The notes beneath the pieces were generated by a model. That model searched no databases, was not told the DNA's origin, and saw only the letters and a list, made by a program, of their open reading frames with translations. Below are positions 1 to 5,377 of a stretch of DNA of 11,640 bases, piece by piece. The translations under genes were made by a program, and so were the position numbers. Position 1 is the stretch's first letter. Each line of letters starts with the position of its first letter. Source of the stretch: Panacagrimonas sp. (GTDB lineage: Bacteria; Pseudomonadota; Gammaproteobacteria; Nevskiales; Nevskiaceae); the NCBI GenBank assembly GCA_021773655.1, contig JAJFJX010000379.1:1-11640 (forward strand), given 5' to 3'.

Positions 1-203
1 TTGACCTGGGTGCCGTTGGTGGAGCCCAGGTCCTCGAGGAAGGAATCGTCGAGAATGTTGATGATCAGCGCGTGGCGGCCAGATACGGCCTTGTCGGACA
101 GCACGATGTCGTTGCCGGGCAGGCGGCCGATGGTCACCCGCTCCCGGGTCAGCTCGAAATCGCGAACCCGGCCCTCGGTGTCGGTGATGACCAGCTTGCT
201 CAT
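1..203 (-). CDS. FHA-domain protein, 3' part beyond the window
   Basis: The FHA fold binds phosphothreonine peptides, usually on targets of Ser/Thr kinases. The gene starts at an ATG (203-201) with a GGGGGC stretch a few bases upstream, and 67 codons are visible. The protein begins MSKLVITDTEGRVRDFELTR. FHA signatures follow: IGRLPGNDI at about residues 25-33, the SGRHA phosphopeptide-binding block at about 41-45, and the STNGT loop near residues 61-65. These are the canonical conserved residues (G-R, S-x-x-H, N-G). Anything after the FHA domain, such as transmembrane, ATPase or secretion-linked parts, lies outside the window. It lies downstream of a PP2C phosphatase and a kinase pseudogene on the same strand, so it was probably a reader of that kinase's phosphorylation; this is inference from context. 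Confidence 0.88.
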   Translation of the reverse strand, partial: MSKLVITDTEGRVRDFELTRERVTIGRLPGNDIVLSDKAVSGRHALIINILDDSFLEDLGSTNGTQV

Positions 204-227
204 GAATGCCCCCGGTATTCCCCGTCT

Positions 228-260
228 ACATCCCGCGCACATCCCGCGTAGGTCCCGCTT
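228..260. repeat. Three tandem 11-base units upstream of FHA gene
   Basis: Units are ACATCCCGCGC (228-238), ACATCCCGCGT (239-249) and the more diverged AGGTCCCGCTT (250-260). The first two differ at one base. The array ends 24 bases before the FHA start codon on the minus strand. The 11-base period is close to one DNA helical turn, so each unit shows the same face, which is compatible with cooperative binding by a regulator. Slippage-derived repetition without function is equally possible. Confidence 0.6.
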
Positions 261-375
261 GCCCCGGAAACCGCGGCTCAACGCCAGGGCGCATCGCGAA
301 CAGAAACGACGCCTCAGGCTTTTCCGGTCCGGAAGGTGCCGCTCACCCCAAAAGATGAATACAGACCAGGTCGAT

Positions 376-436
376 CTTGCTTGCGACTTGCTTGATGTTC
401 TTGCTTGCTGCCCCTTGCGCCCCTTGCCCCACTTGC
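376..436. repeat. Cluster of CTTGC/GCAAG pentamers
   Basis: Eight exact CTTGC pentamers occur in 61 bases, at 376, 380, 387, 400, 404, 414, 423 and 432; a ninth is at 465. Two pairs overlap as CTTGCTTGC. Spacing is irregular. In the direction of the neighbouring genes (minus strand) the transcript would read GCAAG repeatedly. A similar, more regular array lies at 5311-5351, also a short distance after a minus-strand stop codon. It is a purine/pyrimidine-skewed, low-complexity tract; the function is unknown. Confidence 0.6.
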
Positions 437-504
437 GCTCCTCGCGTTCGACTGCTCTTTCAGGCTTGCACCCGCTGCCTGCGGGCCGCCTGGCCGGACC
501 CGGA

Positions 505-1323
505 TCAGATCCAGTCGATCAGCCGCGAGTACCAGGCCCGGCCGCGTCCGTAGGGCCGGTCCACCCGCGCCAGTGCCACCGACACGTTGTCGCGCCCCCC
601 GGCCGCCAGCGCCAGTTCCACCAGATTCTCGGCAGCCGCGTCCAGATCATCCCCGTAGCGGTGCAAGCTTAGTCCGATCAACTCGTCCGGCACCATGTCG
701 GTGAGCCCGTCCGAACACAGCAACAGGGTGTCGCCCACTTCCAGCGCCTCCACTTGCAGCTCCACCTGGACCTCCGGGTTGGCGCCCAGGGCACGAGTGA
801 CGATGTTCTTGCGCACCATCGAGGCCGCCTCCACACGGCTGAATTGCCCGTTGGCCACCAGTTCTTCGAGCAGCGAGTGATCGCGGGTCACCTGACGCAG
901 GGTGCCGAAGCGCCAGCGATAGAGGCGCGAATCGCCCACGTGCGCAACGCTCATCCGGTTGTCGTGCAGCAACACCGCGACCACCGTGGTGCCCATGCCG
1001 GACAGGTTCTCCTGCGCGGTCCCGGCCTCGAAGATCTCGCGATGCGCGCAGGTGATCGCCTGTTCCAGCAGGTGAGCCTCCGGTCCCGGTGTGCTGGCGT
1101 CGGCGTGGCCCAGCGTCAGGTCCGCGAGGCCGTTACGCACCGTCGAGACGATAGTGGCGATGGCCATGCCGCTGGCCACTTCGCCGGCGTTGTAGCCGCC
1201 CATGCCGTCGGCCAGGACCAGCAGGCCGATGTCGCCGTCTTCGGCCACCGCATCTTCGTTGTTGTCGCGCAGCTTGCCGACGTCGGTGCGCAGCGCGGTG
1301 GCAATGCGACCCTCCAGTGCCAT
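505..1323 (-). CDS. PP2C-family Ser/Thr protein phosphatase
   Basis: A metal-dependent (Mn/Mg) phosphatase of the PrpC/Stp type that removes phosphate from Ser/Thr residues, presumably in the cytoplasm; I see no signal peptide or membrane segment in its 272 residues. All bacterial PP2C motifs are present in order: RDNNED (19-24, metal-binding acid), VLADGMGGYNAGEVAS (36-51; D39 and G40 bind metal), GMGTT (109-113), HVGDSRLYR (128-136), TRDHSL (146-151), a flap region with NIVTRALG (173-180), LLCSDGLTD (201-209; D205) and GGRDNVSV (242-249; D245). The length is typical of a stand-alone bacterial PP2C domain. The ATG at 1323 is preceded by GAGG about a dozen bases upstream. It starts 12 bases after the stop of the kinase pseudogene, the usual kinase-phosphatase arrangement, and probably shared its transcript. 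The enzyme looks fully intact although the kinase is not. Confidence 0.95.
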   Translation of the reverse strand: MALEGRIATALRTDVGKLRDNNEDAVAEDGDIGLLVLADGMGGYNAGEVASGMAIATIVSTVRNGLADLTLGHADASTPGPEAHLLEQAITCAHREIFEAGTAQENLSGMGTTVVAVLLHDNRMSVAHVGDSRLYRWRFGTLRQVTRDHSLLEELVANGQFSRVEAASMVRKNIVTRALGANPEVQVELQVEALEVGDTLLLCSDGLTDMVPDELIGLSLHRYGDDLDAAAENLVELALAAGGRDNVSVALARVDRPYGRGRAWYSRLIDWI

Positions 1324-1335
1324 GCAGGTGGTCCC

Positions 1336-2040
1336 TCAGGTCAGGCGCGCGGCCGATGCGCGCAGGTCGGCGGCCGGGTCGGCACCGCAGGGGGAGCATG
1401 CACCGGGCTGCTCGTGCAGCGGTCGCATCTTGATCGGTTCGAGTGCCGTCGGCAGCTCGCGGTGCGCACGGCTCGGCGCCAGGGGCGTCCGGGGGGCGAT
1501 GTCCTGCATCAACCGCGGCTGCGTGTCGACGCCGAACGGCAGTTGCCCGGTCGGCAACCGGCAGGCACCGACCCCCGGCGAGAACGGGCCGGAACGTCCG
1601 TCCAGTGGTGTGCCGGGCGACTGCTCCGGGCTCCGGTACGCCGGCGCGCCGAGCACGGCGGCCGAGCCCTGGACGTGGGCGCAGCCCGGGGCCTCGGCCG
1701 CGCGCCTCGGTCGCTCCAGGATTTCGGGCGCCGACGACAGCCTGCAGCATCGGGTATGGCGACTCAGGTCATTGCCCTCGATCAGCTCCATCGCGATGTG
1801 CGCCAGCTCGCGATCCTCGCCGACATCGTAAATCTGCACGACGTGCCGATGCCAGAGGACTGAGGCGACCCACCGCCGCGACCTCGGCCAAGAAGCGTTG
1901 CCGGATCTGCGTGCGTTCGGCGTCGGCCAGACCGGCCGGCGGCTCCAGCGCAAGTGTAGTGCTGCTCGCCTGCTCGAACACATGCCCGGCATCTTTAACT
2001 GCGCCTGCCTGCGTTTCGCCTCCCCGCAGTGGCCCACCAT
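1336..2040 (-). pseudogene. Decayed Hanks-type Ser/Thr protein kinase
   Basis: Kinase remnants occur in two frames. Upstream (about 1865-1990) one frame reads GLADAERTQIRQRFLAEVAA and VGRLS, matching the N-lobe and helix C of bacterial kinases. After about 1855-1864 the match continues in another frame as HVVQIYDVGEDRELAHIAME then LIEGNDL. The sequence between fits a +7-base insertion (CCTCTGG) or similar. Further on, a region resembling RAAEA-x3-AHVQG joins directly, near 1665, to SAAVLGAPAYRSPEQ. The catalytic HRD loop and the metal-binding DFG segment that should lie between are absent, a loss of roughly 35-40 residues. In the N-lobe the expected VALK lysine appears as LALE, and the glycine-rich loop is barely recognisable. 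The C-lobe (GRSGPFSPGV, TGQLPF, DLRASAARLT) is worn but in frame to the stop at 1336. The left end is firm; the upstream limit (ATG at 2040) is approximate. It cannot encode an active kinase. Confidence 0.82.
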
Positions 2041-2136
2041 GACGCGCCGTCCATGTCGCGCCATCCATGGCACGTCGTCGCGCCCTGCCCCACACAGGAA
2101 TGCAGCGGCGAATCGGGTCTTCCAGGCGAGCGGCAC

Positions 2137-2142
2137 TACACT
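2137..2142 (+). promoter_or_regulatory. Possible -10 element for radA
   Basis: TACACT lies 41 bases before the radA ATG. The 9-mer ACTACACTG (2135-2143) recurs exactly upstream of purB (6891-6899), the other long plus-strand housekeeping gene. No clear TTGACA-like hexamer is present at 16-18 bases upstream. This rests on similarity of the hexamer to TATAAT and on the shared context. Confidence 0.35.
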
Positions 2143-2183
2143 GGCGGCTCCATCTGCCTACCCTTCGAGCCGCCACCAACAGC

Positions 2184-3542
2184 ATGCCCAGGGTCCGGAC
2201 CGCCTACGTGTGTCAGAACTGCGGCGCCAGCGCCTCCAAATGGTCCGGCCAGTGCGCCGACTGCGGGGCCTGGAACAGCCTGGTCGAAACCGCCGCCGCG
2301 CCGACGCGGGGCGGGGCGGCACGGGCAGTGCCGGGGCAGGCCACCCGCATCCGCCGCCTCAACGAGGTCGAGGCCGAGTCCGCACCGCGCGTCGCCTGCG
2401 GCATGCCGGAGGTGGACCGCGTGCTCGGCGGCGGCTTGGTACGCGGCGCGGTGATCCTGATCGGCGGCGATCCCGGAATCGGCAAGTCCACCTTGCTGCT
2501 GCAGGTGCTGGCGGCGGTGGAGGGGCGCATGGACACGCTCTATGTCACCGGCGAGGAATCGCTGAGCCAGGTCGCCATGCGCGCCCAGCGTCTGGGTCTG
2601 CCGCGACTGGACCTGCCGGCATTGGCCGAAACCTCGGTGGAAACCATCCTGGCGACCCTGTCGGCCAGCCGGCCCGGCCTGGTGGTGATCGACTCCATCC
2701 AGACCCTGTACACCGAGGCGCTGGACTCGGCGCCAGGATCGGTGTCGCAACTGCGCGAGTGCTCGGCCCAACTGGTGCGCCACGCCAAGGCCAGCGGCAC
2801 CACCGTGATCCTGGTGGGCCACGTCACCAAGGAAGGCGCGATCGCCGGTCCGCGCGTGCTCGAGCACATGGTCGACAGCGTGCTGTATTTCGAGCACGAC
2901 CCCGGCTCGCGCTTCCGTCTGATCCGCGCGGTCAAGAACCGGTTCGGCGCGGTCAACGAGCTGGGCGTGTTTGCCATGACCGACGGTGGCCTCAAGGAAG
3001 TGAGCAATCCGTCTGCGCTGTTCCTTTCGCGCCACGAGCAGGCGGTGCCGGGCAGCGTCATCACCGTCACGCGCCAGGGCTCACGTCCGATGCTGGTGGA
3101 GGTGCAGGCGCTGGTGGACCGATCCATGATCGGCACCCCGCGGCGCGTGGCGCTGGGCCTGGAGGGCAACCGGCTGAACATGCTGCTGGCGGTGCTGCAC
3201 CGCCACGGTGACATCGCGCTGGGCGACCAGGACGTGTTCGTCAACGTCGTCGGCGGCATGCGCATCCAGGAGACCGCCGCCGACCTGCCGCTGCTGCTGG
3301 CCGCGCTGTCGAGTTTTCGCGGAAGACCGCTGCCGACCGACCTGATCGTGTTCGGTGAAGTCGGCCTGGCCGGCGAGATCCGCCCGGTGCAGGGCGGCGA
3401 GGAACGCCTGGTGGAGGCCGCCAAGCAGGGCTTCAAGCGCGCATTGGTACCCGAGGCCAACAAGCCGCGCAAAAGCGTCAAGCTGCAGATGGAGGTCACG
3501 GCGGTAAGCCGACTCGATCAGGCGATGAATGTGCTCGCCTGA
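2184..3542 (+). CDS. radA: DNA repair protein RadA (Sms), branch-migration ATPase
   Basis: RadA is a RecA-related hexameric ATPase that extends heteroduplex by branch migration during homologous recombination. The 452 residues are close to E. coli's 460. Domains in order are: an N-terminal C4 zinc finger (C10-x2-C13, C24-x2-C27), a RecA-like ATPase core with Walker A GGDPGIGKST (94-103) and Walker B LVVID ending at D170, the RadA-specific KNRFG motif (251-255), and a Lon-protease-like C-terminal domain (about 280-452) lacking proteolytic function in this family. I chose the ATG at 2184 because the zinc finger then starts at residue 10, as in homologues. An in-frame ATG at 2067 would add 39 Arg-rich residues unlike RadA. 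No good Shine-Dalgarno precedes 2184, so the leader may be short or poorly matched. It diverges from the kinase pseudogene and is probably transcribed alone. Confidence 0.97.
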   Translation: MPRVRTAYVCQNCGASASKWSGQCADCGAWNSLVETAAAPTRGGAARAVPGQATRIRRLNEVEAESAPRVACGMPEVDRVLGGGLVRGAVILIGGDPGIGKSTLLLQVLAAVEGRMDTLYVTGEESLSQVAMRAQRLGLPRLDLPALAETSVETILATLSASRPGLVVIDSIQTLYTEALDSAPGSVSQLRECSAQLVRHAKASGTTVILVGHVTKEGAIAGPRVLEHMVDSVLYFEHDPGSRFRLIRAVKNRFGAVNELGVFAMTDGGLKEVSNPSALFLSRHEQAVPGSVITVTRQGSRPMLVEVQALVDRSMIGTPRRVALGLEGNRLNMLLAVLHRHGDIALGDQDVFVNVVGGMRIQETAADLPLLLAALSSFRGRPLPTDLIVFGEVGLAGEIRPVQGGEERLVEAAKQGFKRALVPEANKPRKSVKLQMEVTAVSRLDQAMNVLA

Positions 3543-3546
3543 TCCT

Positions 3547-3574
3547 TGCGCCGGCCCTGCGCCGGCCCTGCGCC
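3547..3574. repeat. 11-base tandem repeat after radA
   Basis: TGCGCCGGCCC occurs at 3547-3557 and 3558-3568, followed by a partial TGCGCC (3569-3574). It begins five bases after the radA stop. Each unit contains GCCGGC, itself a palindrome. There is no T-rich tail, so it is not a standard intrinsic terminator. Polymerase slippage in GC-rich DNA could explain it. Confidence 0.65.
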
Positions 3575-3610
3575 AATACCCGCGCGGCATCCACGGCCGC
3601 CGGCATCGGC

Positions 3611-3694
3611 CCATTTACTCCGCAAATGGCGGCTTGACGCGCAGGACGCAATGTAAAACGACGTGGACCGTGTTCACCTTTCCGGTGACAAAGG
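3611..3694. other. Inverted repeats in the convergent radA/FkbM interval
   Basis: The 177 bases between the convergent stops hold two small dyads. CCATTT-actccgc-AAATGG is at 3611-3629. TCACC-tttcc-GGTGA at 3674-3688 overlaps an alternative pairing, CCTTT/AAAGG, at 3677-3694. Placement between two convergent genes would suit bidirectional termination, but stems are only 5-6 bp and no U-tract follows on either strand. I would not call either a rho-independent terminator. Confidence 0.3.
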
Positions 3695-3719
3695 CCGCCC
3701 ATGAAACTCCTCGACGTCC

Positions 3720-4502
3720 TTAATCTGTCGCTGTTCGATTCGCGCCTTTGCGCTGAAGTGCGGCTTCCGGATTGCGGCGTGGCTGCGACCAGGGCGGCAG
3801 GCGCTGGCTGACGAACACCGTGTTGCTGCGCCGCAAGGCCGGCCGGCCTTCGCGCAGTTCGCGCACCTGGTCATAGAGCCCGAACAGGTAATACCCCAGG
3901 GGTTCGAGCAGGGCCGTGAATTGTGCGAACGGGACGTGCCGCCGATTGCCCGGATTCATCGACGCCTCGACCTGCACGAATCCGATCCGGTGACCCCGCA
4001 GCAGGCCCAGGAAGCCCTTGAGTACCTCCATGTCGTGACCCTCGGCGTCGATCTTGAGAAAGTCGATCCGATCCACGCCCTGTGCCGAACAGTAGGCCTC
4101 GCCGGTGCTCACCTGGACATGCTCCACCGGCAGGCCAGGCCGCGGTGTGCCGGCGAGCAGGTGGTTGTCGGTGGAGGTGCCTGCCGCGCGCATCAGGGCG
4201 TCGGCCCGAACGGTCGACCCCAGCGCCAGGCGCCTGCAGAACACGCCGGCGTCGTGGCCGAAGCGCTCCAGCAACACAGCGTGGCTCCGGGCCACCGGCT
4301 CGAAGGCATGGATCACTGCGTCCGGGCAGGCACGACGGTAGCGGTCCACGGACTGCCCGATGTTGGCGCCGACGTCGAAGATGCAGCGCACCGCGAAATC
4401 CGGGTGGGCACGTTGCAGATCGACCAGAAATGGGTCGCGTGGCAGCGATGCGGTGGCCGGGGCCGGGGCCGAGGCCGCGGAAGGTCTGGAAGAAAGGCTC
4501 AT
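3720..4502 (-). CDS. FkbM-family SAM-dependent methyltransferase
   Basis: FkbM-type enzymes transfer a methyl group from S-adenosylmethionine, typically to a hydroxyl on a sugar, polyketide or other secondary product. The 260-residue protein shows the class I methyltransferase SAM-binding motif FDVGANIGQS (42-51), an acidic motif HAFEPV (65-70) and the FkbM hallmark FLKIDAEGHDMEVLKGF (148-164). It is followed by FVQVEA (175-180) on the core sheet. The first 25 residues are Ala/Ser/Pro-rich and look disordered; the last 25 are basic. An in-frame GTG at 4520 would add six residues; I prefer the ATG at 4502, though neither has a strong ribosome-binding site. It is a single gene with no glycosyltransferase or polysaccharide genes next to it in this window, so the substrate cannot be inferred. 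It lies downstream of the copper-chaperone gene on the same strand but 184 bases away, so co-transcription is uncertain. Confidence 0.88.
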   Translation of the reverse strand: MSLSSRPSAASAPAPATASLPRDPFLVDLQRAHPDFAVRCIFDVGANIGQSVDRYRRACPDAVIHAFEPVARSHAVLLERFGHDAGVFCRRLALGSTVRADALMRAAGTSTDNHLLAGTPRPGLPVEHVQVSTGEAYCSAQGVDRIDFLKIDAEGHDMEVLKGFLGLLRGHRIGFVQVEASMNPGNRRHVPFAQFTALLEPLGYYLFGLYDQVRELREGRPALRRSNTVFVSQRLPPWSQPRRNPEAALQRKGANRTATD

Positions 4503-4563
4503 GGGATCGCCGGGGGTCACGGGATGCGCCCGAAGATGCCAAGGCCGCGCCGAACAATCCAGC

Positions 4564-4578
4564 CTGCCGTCCCGGCAG
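4564..4578. repeat. Perfect hairpin upstream of the FkbM gene
   Basis: CTGCCG (4564-4569), a 3-base loop TCC, then CGGCAG (4573-4578). It lies between the copper-chaperone stop and the FkbM start. On the minus strand only a weak T-containing stretch (GGATTGTT) follows, so termination is possible but unproven. Confidence 0.4.
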
Positions 4579-4600
4579 TGAACCCGGACACGGAGCCCAC

Positions 4601-4626
4601 GTCATTCCCGCCCAGGCGGCGATGAC
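4601..4626. repeat. REP-like imperfect palindrome
   Basis: The arms are GTCATTCCCGCC (4601-4612) and GGCGGCGATGAC (4615-4626), pairing at 10 of 12 positions around a CA centre. The GTCATTCCCGC...GATGAC pattern is like the widespread extragenic palindromes (REP/contig-edge repeats) known in many proteobacteria. The flank continues GGGGATCCTGGATG, again like the usual context of such elements. It is intergenic, as expected. This is the only copy I found in the window. Confidence 0.5.
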
Positions 4627-4686
4627 GCCGGCCGGGGATCCTGGATGAACCAGTGCCTGTCTATGGCATCCGCGCCGGCCGGGCCT

Positions 4687-5148
4687 TCACGGCGCGTCCC
4701 GCTGCACGTCCGCCGCCACCGTGACCTTCCGCCCGTCTTCGAGCCTGATCGTCAGCCCGACACGGTCGCCTTCCTGCAGCGACTGGAGGATTCCGAACAG
4801 CATCAGATGCCTGCCGCCCGGCGCCAGCTCGGCGCTGGCACCGGGGGCCAGTTCCACGCCTTCGACCAGGTGTCGCATGCGCATCGTGCCGTTGCGCATC
4901 TCCATGCCGTGGATCTCGGCACTGCGCGCCACCGACGGAGCGACCTCGACACCGCTGACCCGCAGCGTCGTGTCGCCGGGATTGTGCAGGCGCAGATAGC
5001 CGGCCGCCACGGTCGCGCCGGGCGGCGGCTGGCGGACCCAGGCCGACTCCACTTCCAGCGGCGGCGGCTGCGCTGCGAAGTCGGCCGCTGCCGGCCAGAA
5101 CAGCAGTGCCAGCCAGGCCAGCGGCAGGATCAGCAGAATTCTTTTCAT
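4687..5148 (-). CDS. PCu(A)C-type periplasmic copper chaperone
   Basis: PCu(A)C proteins bind Cu(I) in the periplasm and help load the CuA/CuB centres of cytochrome oxidase. The 153-residue protein begins with a signal peptide (basic MKR, hydrophobic 4-19, probable cleavage near the AAADFA segment at 20-25). The mature part is a single PCu(A)C domain with SAWVRQPPPG (35-44), AAGYLRLHNPG (48-58) and the copper ligands of the family: the H80-G-M82-E-M84 region, M89/M91, and H114-L-M116 in GGRHLMLFG. This fits the H-M-x10-M-x21-H-x-M pattern at least approximately. The ATG at 5148 is chosen because an AAGGAG Shine-Dalgarno lies at proper spacing and the signal peptide starts there; the frame stays open upstream but without recognisable protein. 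No Sco or oxidase genes are adjacent, so it appears to be a single-gene unit. Confidence 0.9.
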   Translation of the reverse strand: MKRILLILPLAWLALLFWPAAADFAAQPPPLEVESAWVRQPPPGATVAAGYLRLHNPGDTTLRVSGVEVAPSVARSAEIHGMEMRNGTMRMRHLVEGVELAPGASAELAPGGRHLMLFGILQSLQEGDRVGLTIRLEDGRKVTVAADVQRDAP

Positions 5149-5188
5149 GGGTCGGTCTCCTTGGGGCTTGGTCGGCCAGGAGCCTGGG

Positions 5189-5224
5189 CGGCTGAAACGC
5201 TCAGCCGTAATTGAACCGATGATA
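5189..5224 (-). promoter_or_regulatory. Leader of the copper-chaperone gene: 7-bp hairpin and possible -10
   Basis: A perfect inverted repeat CGGCTGA (5189-5195)/TCAGCCG (5201-5207) with a 5-base loop lies 41-59 bases before the ATG. Just upstream on the minus strand is TATCAT (5224-5219), a plausible -10 that would place transcription start just before the hairpin. No convincing -35 is visible. The hairpin could be a DNA operator or a 5'-end mRNA stem; no known copper-regulator box is recognised. Confidence 0.3.
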
Positions 5225-5310
5225 CCAGCGGCGGCCAGGTGCAGATCGACCAGGGCAGGTCGATATGGCGGGCGTGCGCGCCATCCTGCGCATCGACGTG
5301 AGTGGCAGGT

Positions 5311-5351
5311 ACTTGCAGGCACTTGCAGGCACTTGCATGCAATGCACTTGC
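5311..5351. repeat. ACTTGCAGGC decamer array
   Basis: The decamer ACTTGCAGGC is at 5311-5320 and 5321-5330, with ACTTGCATGC at 5331-5340 and a further ACTTGC at 5346-5351 after a 5-base offset. It is non-coding, 26 bases after the fumC stop and about 163 bases before the copper-chaperone start. Regular 10-base spacing puts the CTTGC cores on one face of the helix. The same CTTGC core is clustered at 376-436. It is too short and spacer-free to be a CRISPR array. Confidence 0.65.
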
Positions 5352-5377
5352 GACAACGGCGGGCTGTCGTGCTGTGC

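Larger units (their letters stand above)
204..504. other. 301-base non-coding interval between PP2C and FHA genes
   Basis: I find no convincing gene on either strand. The interval holds, from left to right: an 11-base tandem repeat (228-260) just upstream of the FHA start; an odd palindrome TTCCGG-T-CCGGAA (322-334); a locally AT-richer spot (350-362) that on the minus strand reads TATTCAT and could be a weak -10 for the FHA gene; a cluster of CTTGC pentamers (376-436, with one more at 465-469); and a CCCGC-tgcct-GCGGG inverted repeat (471-485) about 20 bases after the phosphatase stop. The last has no T-tract, so it is at best a weak terminator. The interval may separate the phosphatase transcript from the FHA transcript. 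Confidence 0.6.

Noticed and set aside
471..485. Intrinsic terminator after the PP2C gene
   Set aside because: CCCGC-tgcct-GCGGG forms a stem, but no T-tract follows on the minus strand.
754..1863. A 369-codon open frame on the plus strand
   Set aside because: It runs antisense to the clear PP2C phosphatase and the kinase remnants. Its translation is Arg/Gly/Gln-rich with no recognisable domain, typical of spurious frames in GC-rich DNA.
1336..2136. Reading this span as one intact 266-residue protein
   Set aside because: Only its part downstream of about 1855 resembles a kinase. The matching N-lobe is in a different frame and the catalytic core is absent, so a pseudogene explains it better.
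3701..3811. Short plus-strand ORF of 36 codons starting MKLLDVLNLSLF
   Set aside because: The start looks gene-like, but there is no clear ribosome-binding site, it overlaps the 3' end of the FkbM gene antisense, and its later part reads as composition noise.
5311..5351. Possible CRISPR array or replication iterons
   Set aside because: The 10-base units are contiguous without spacers and there are no cas, rep or replication-origin features nearby.
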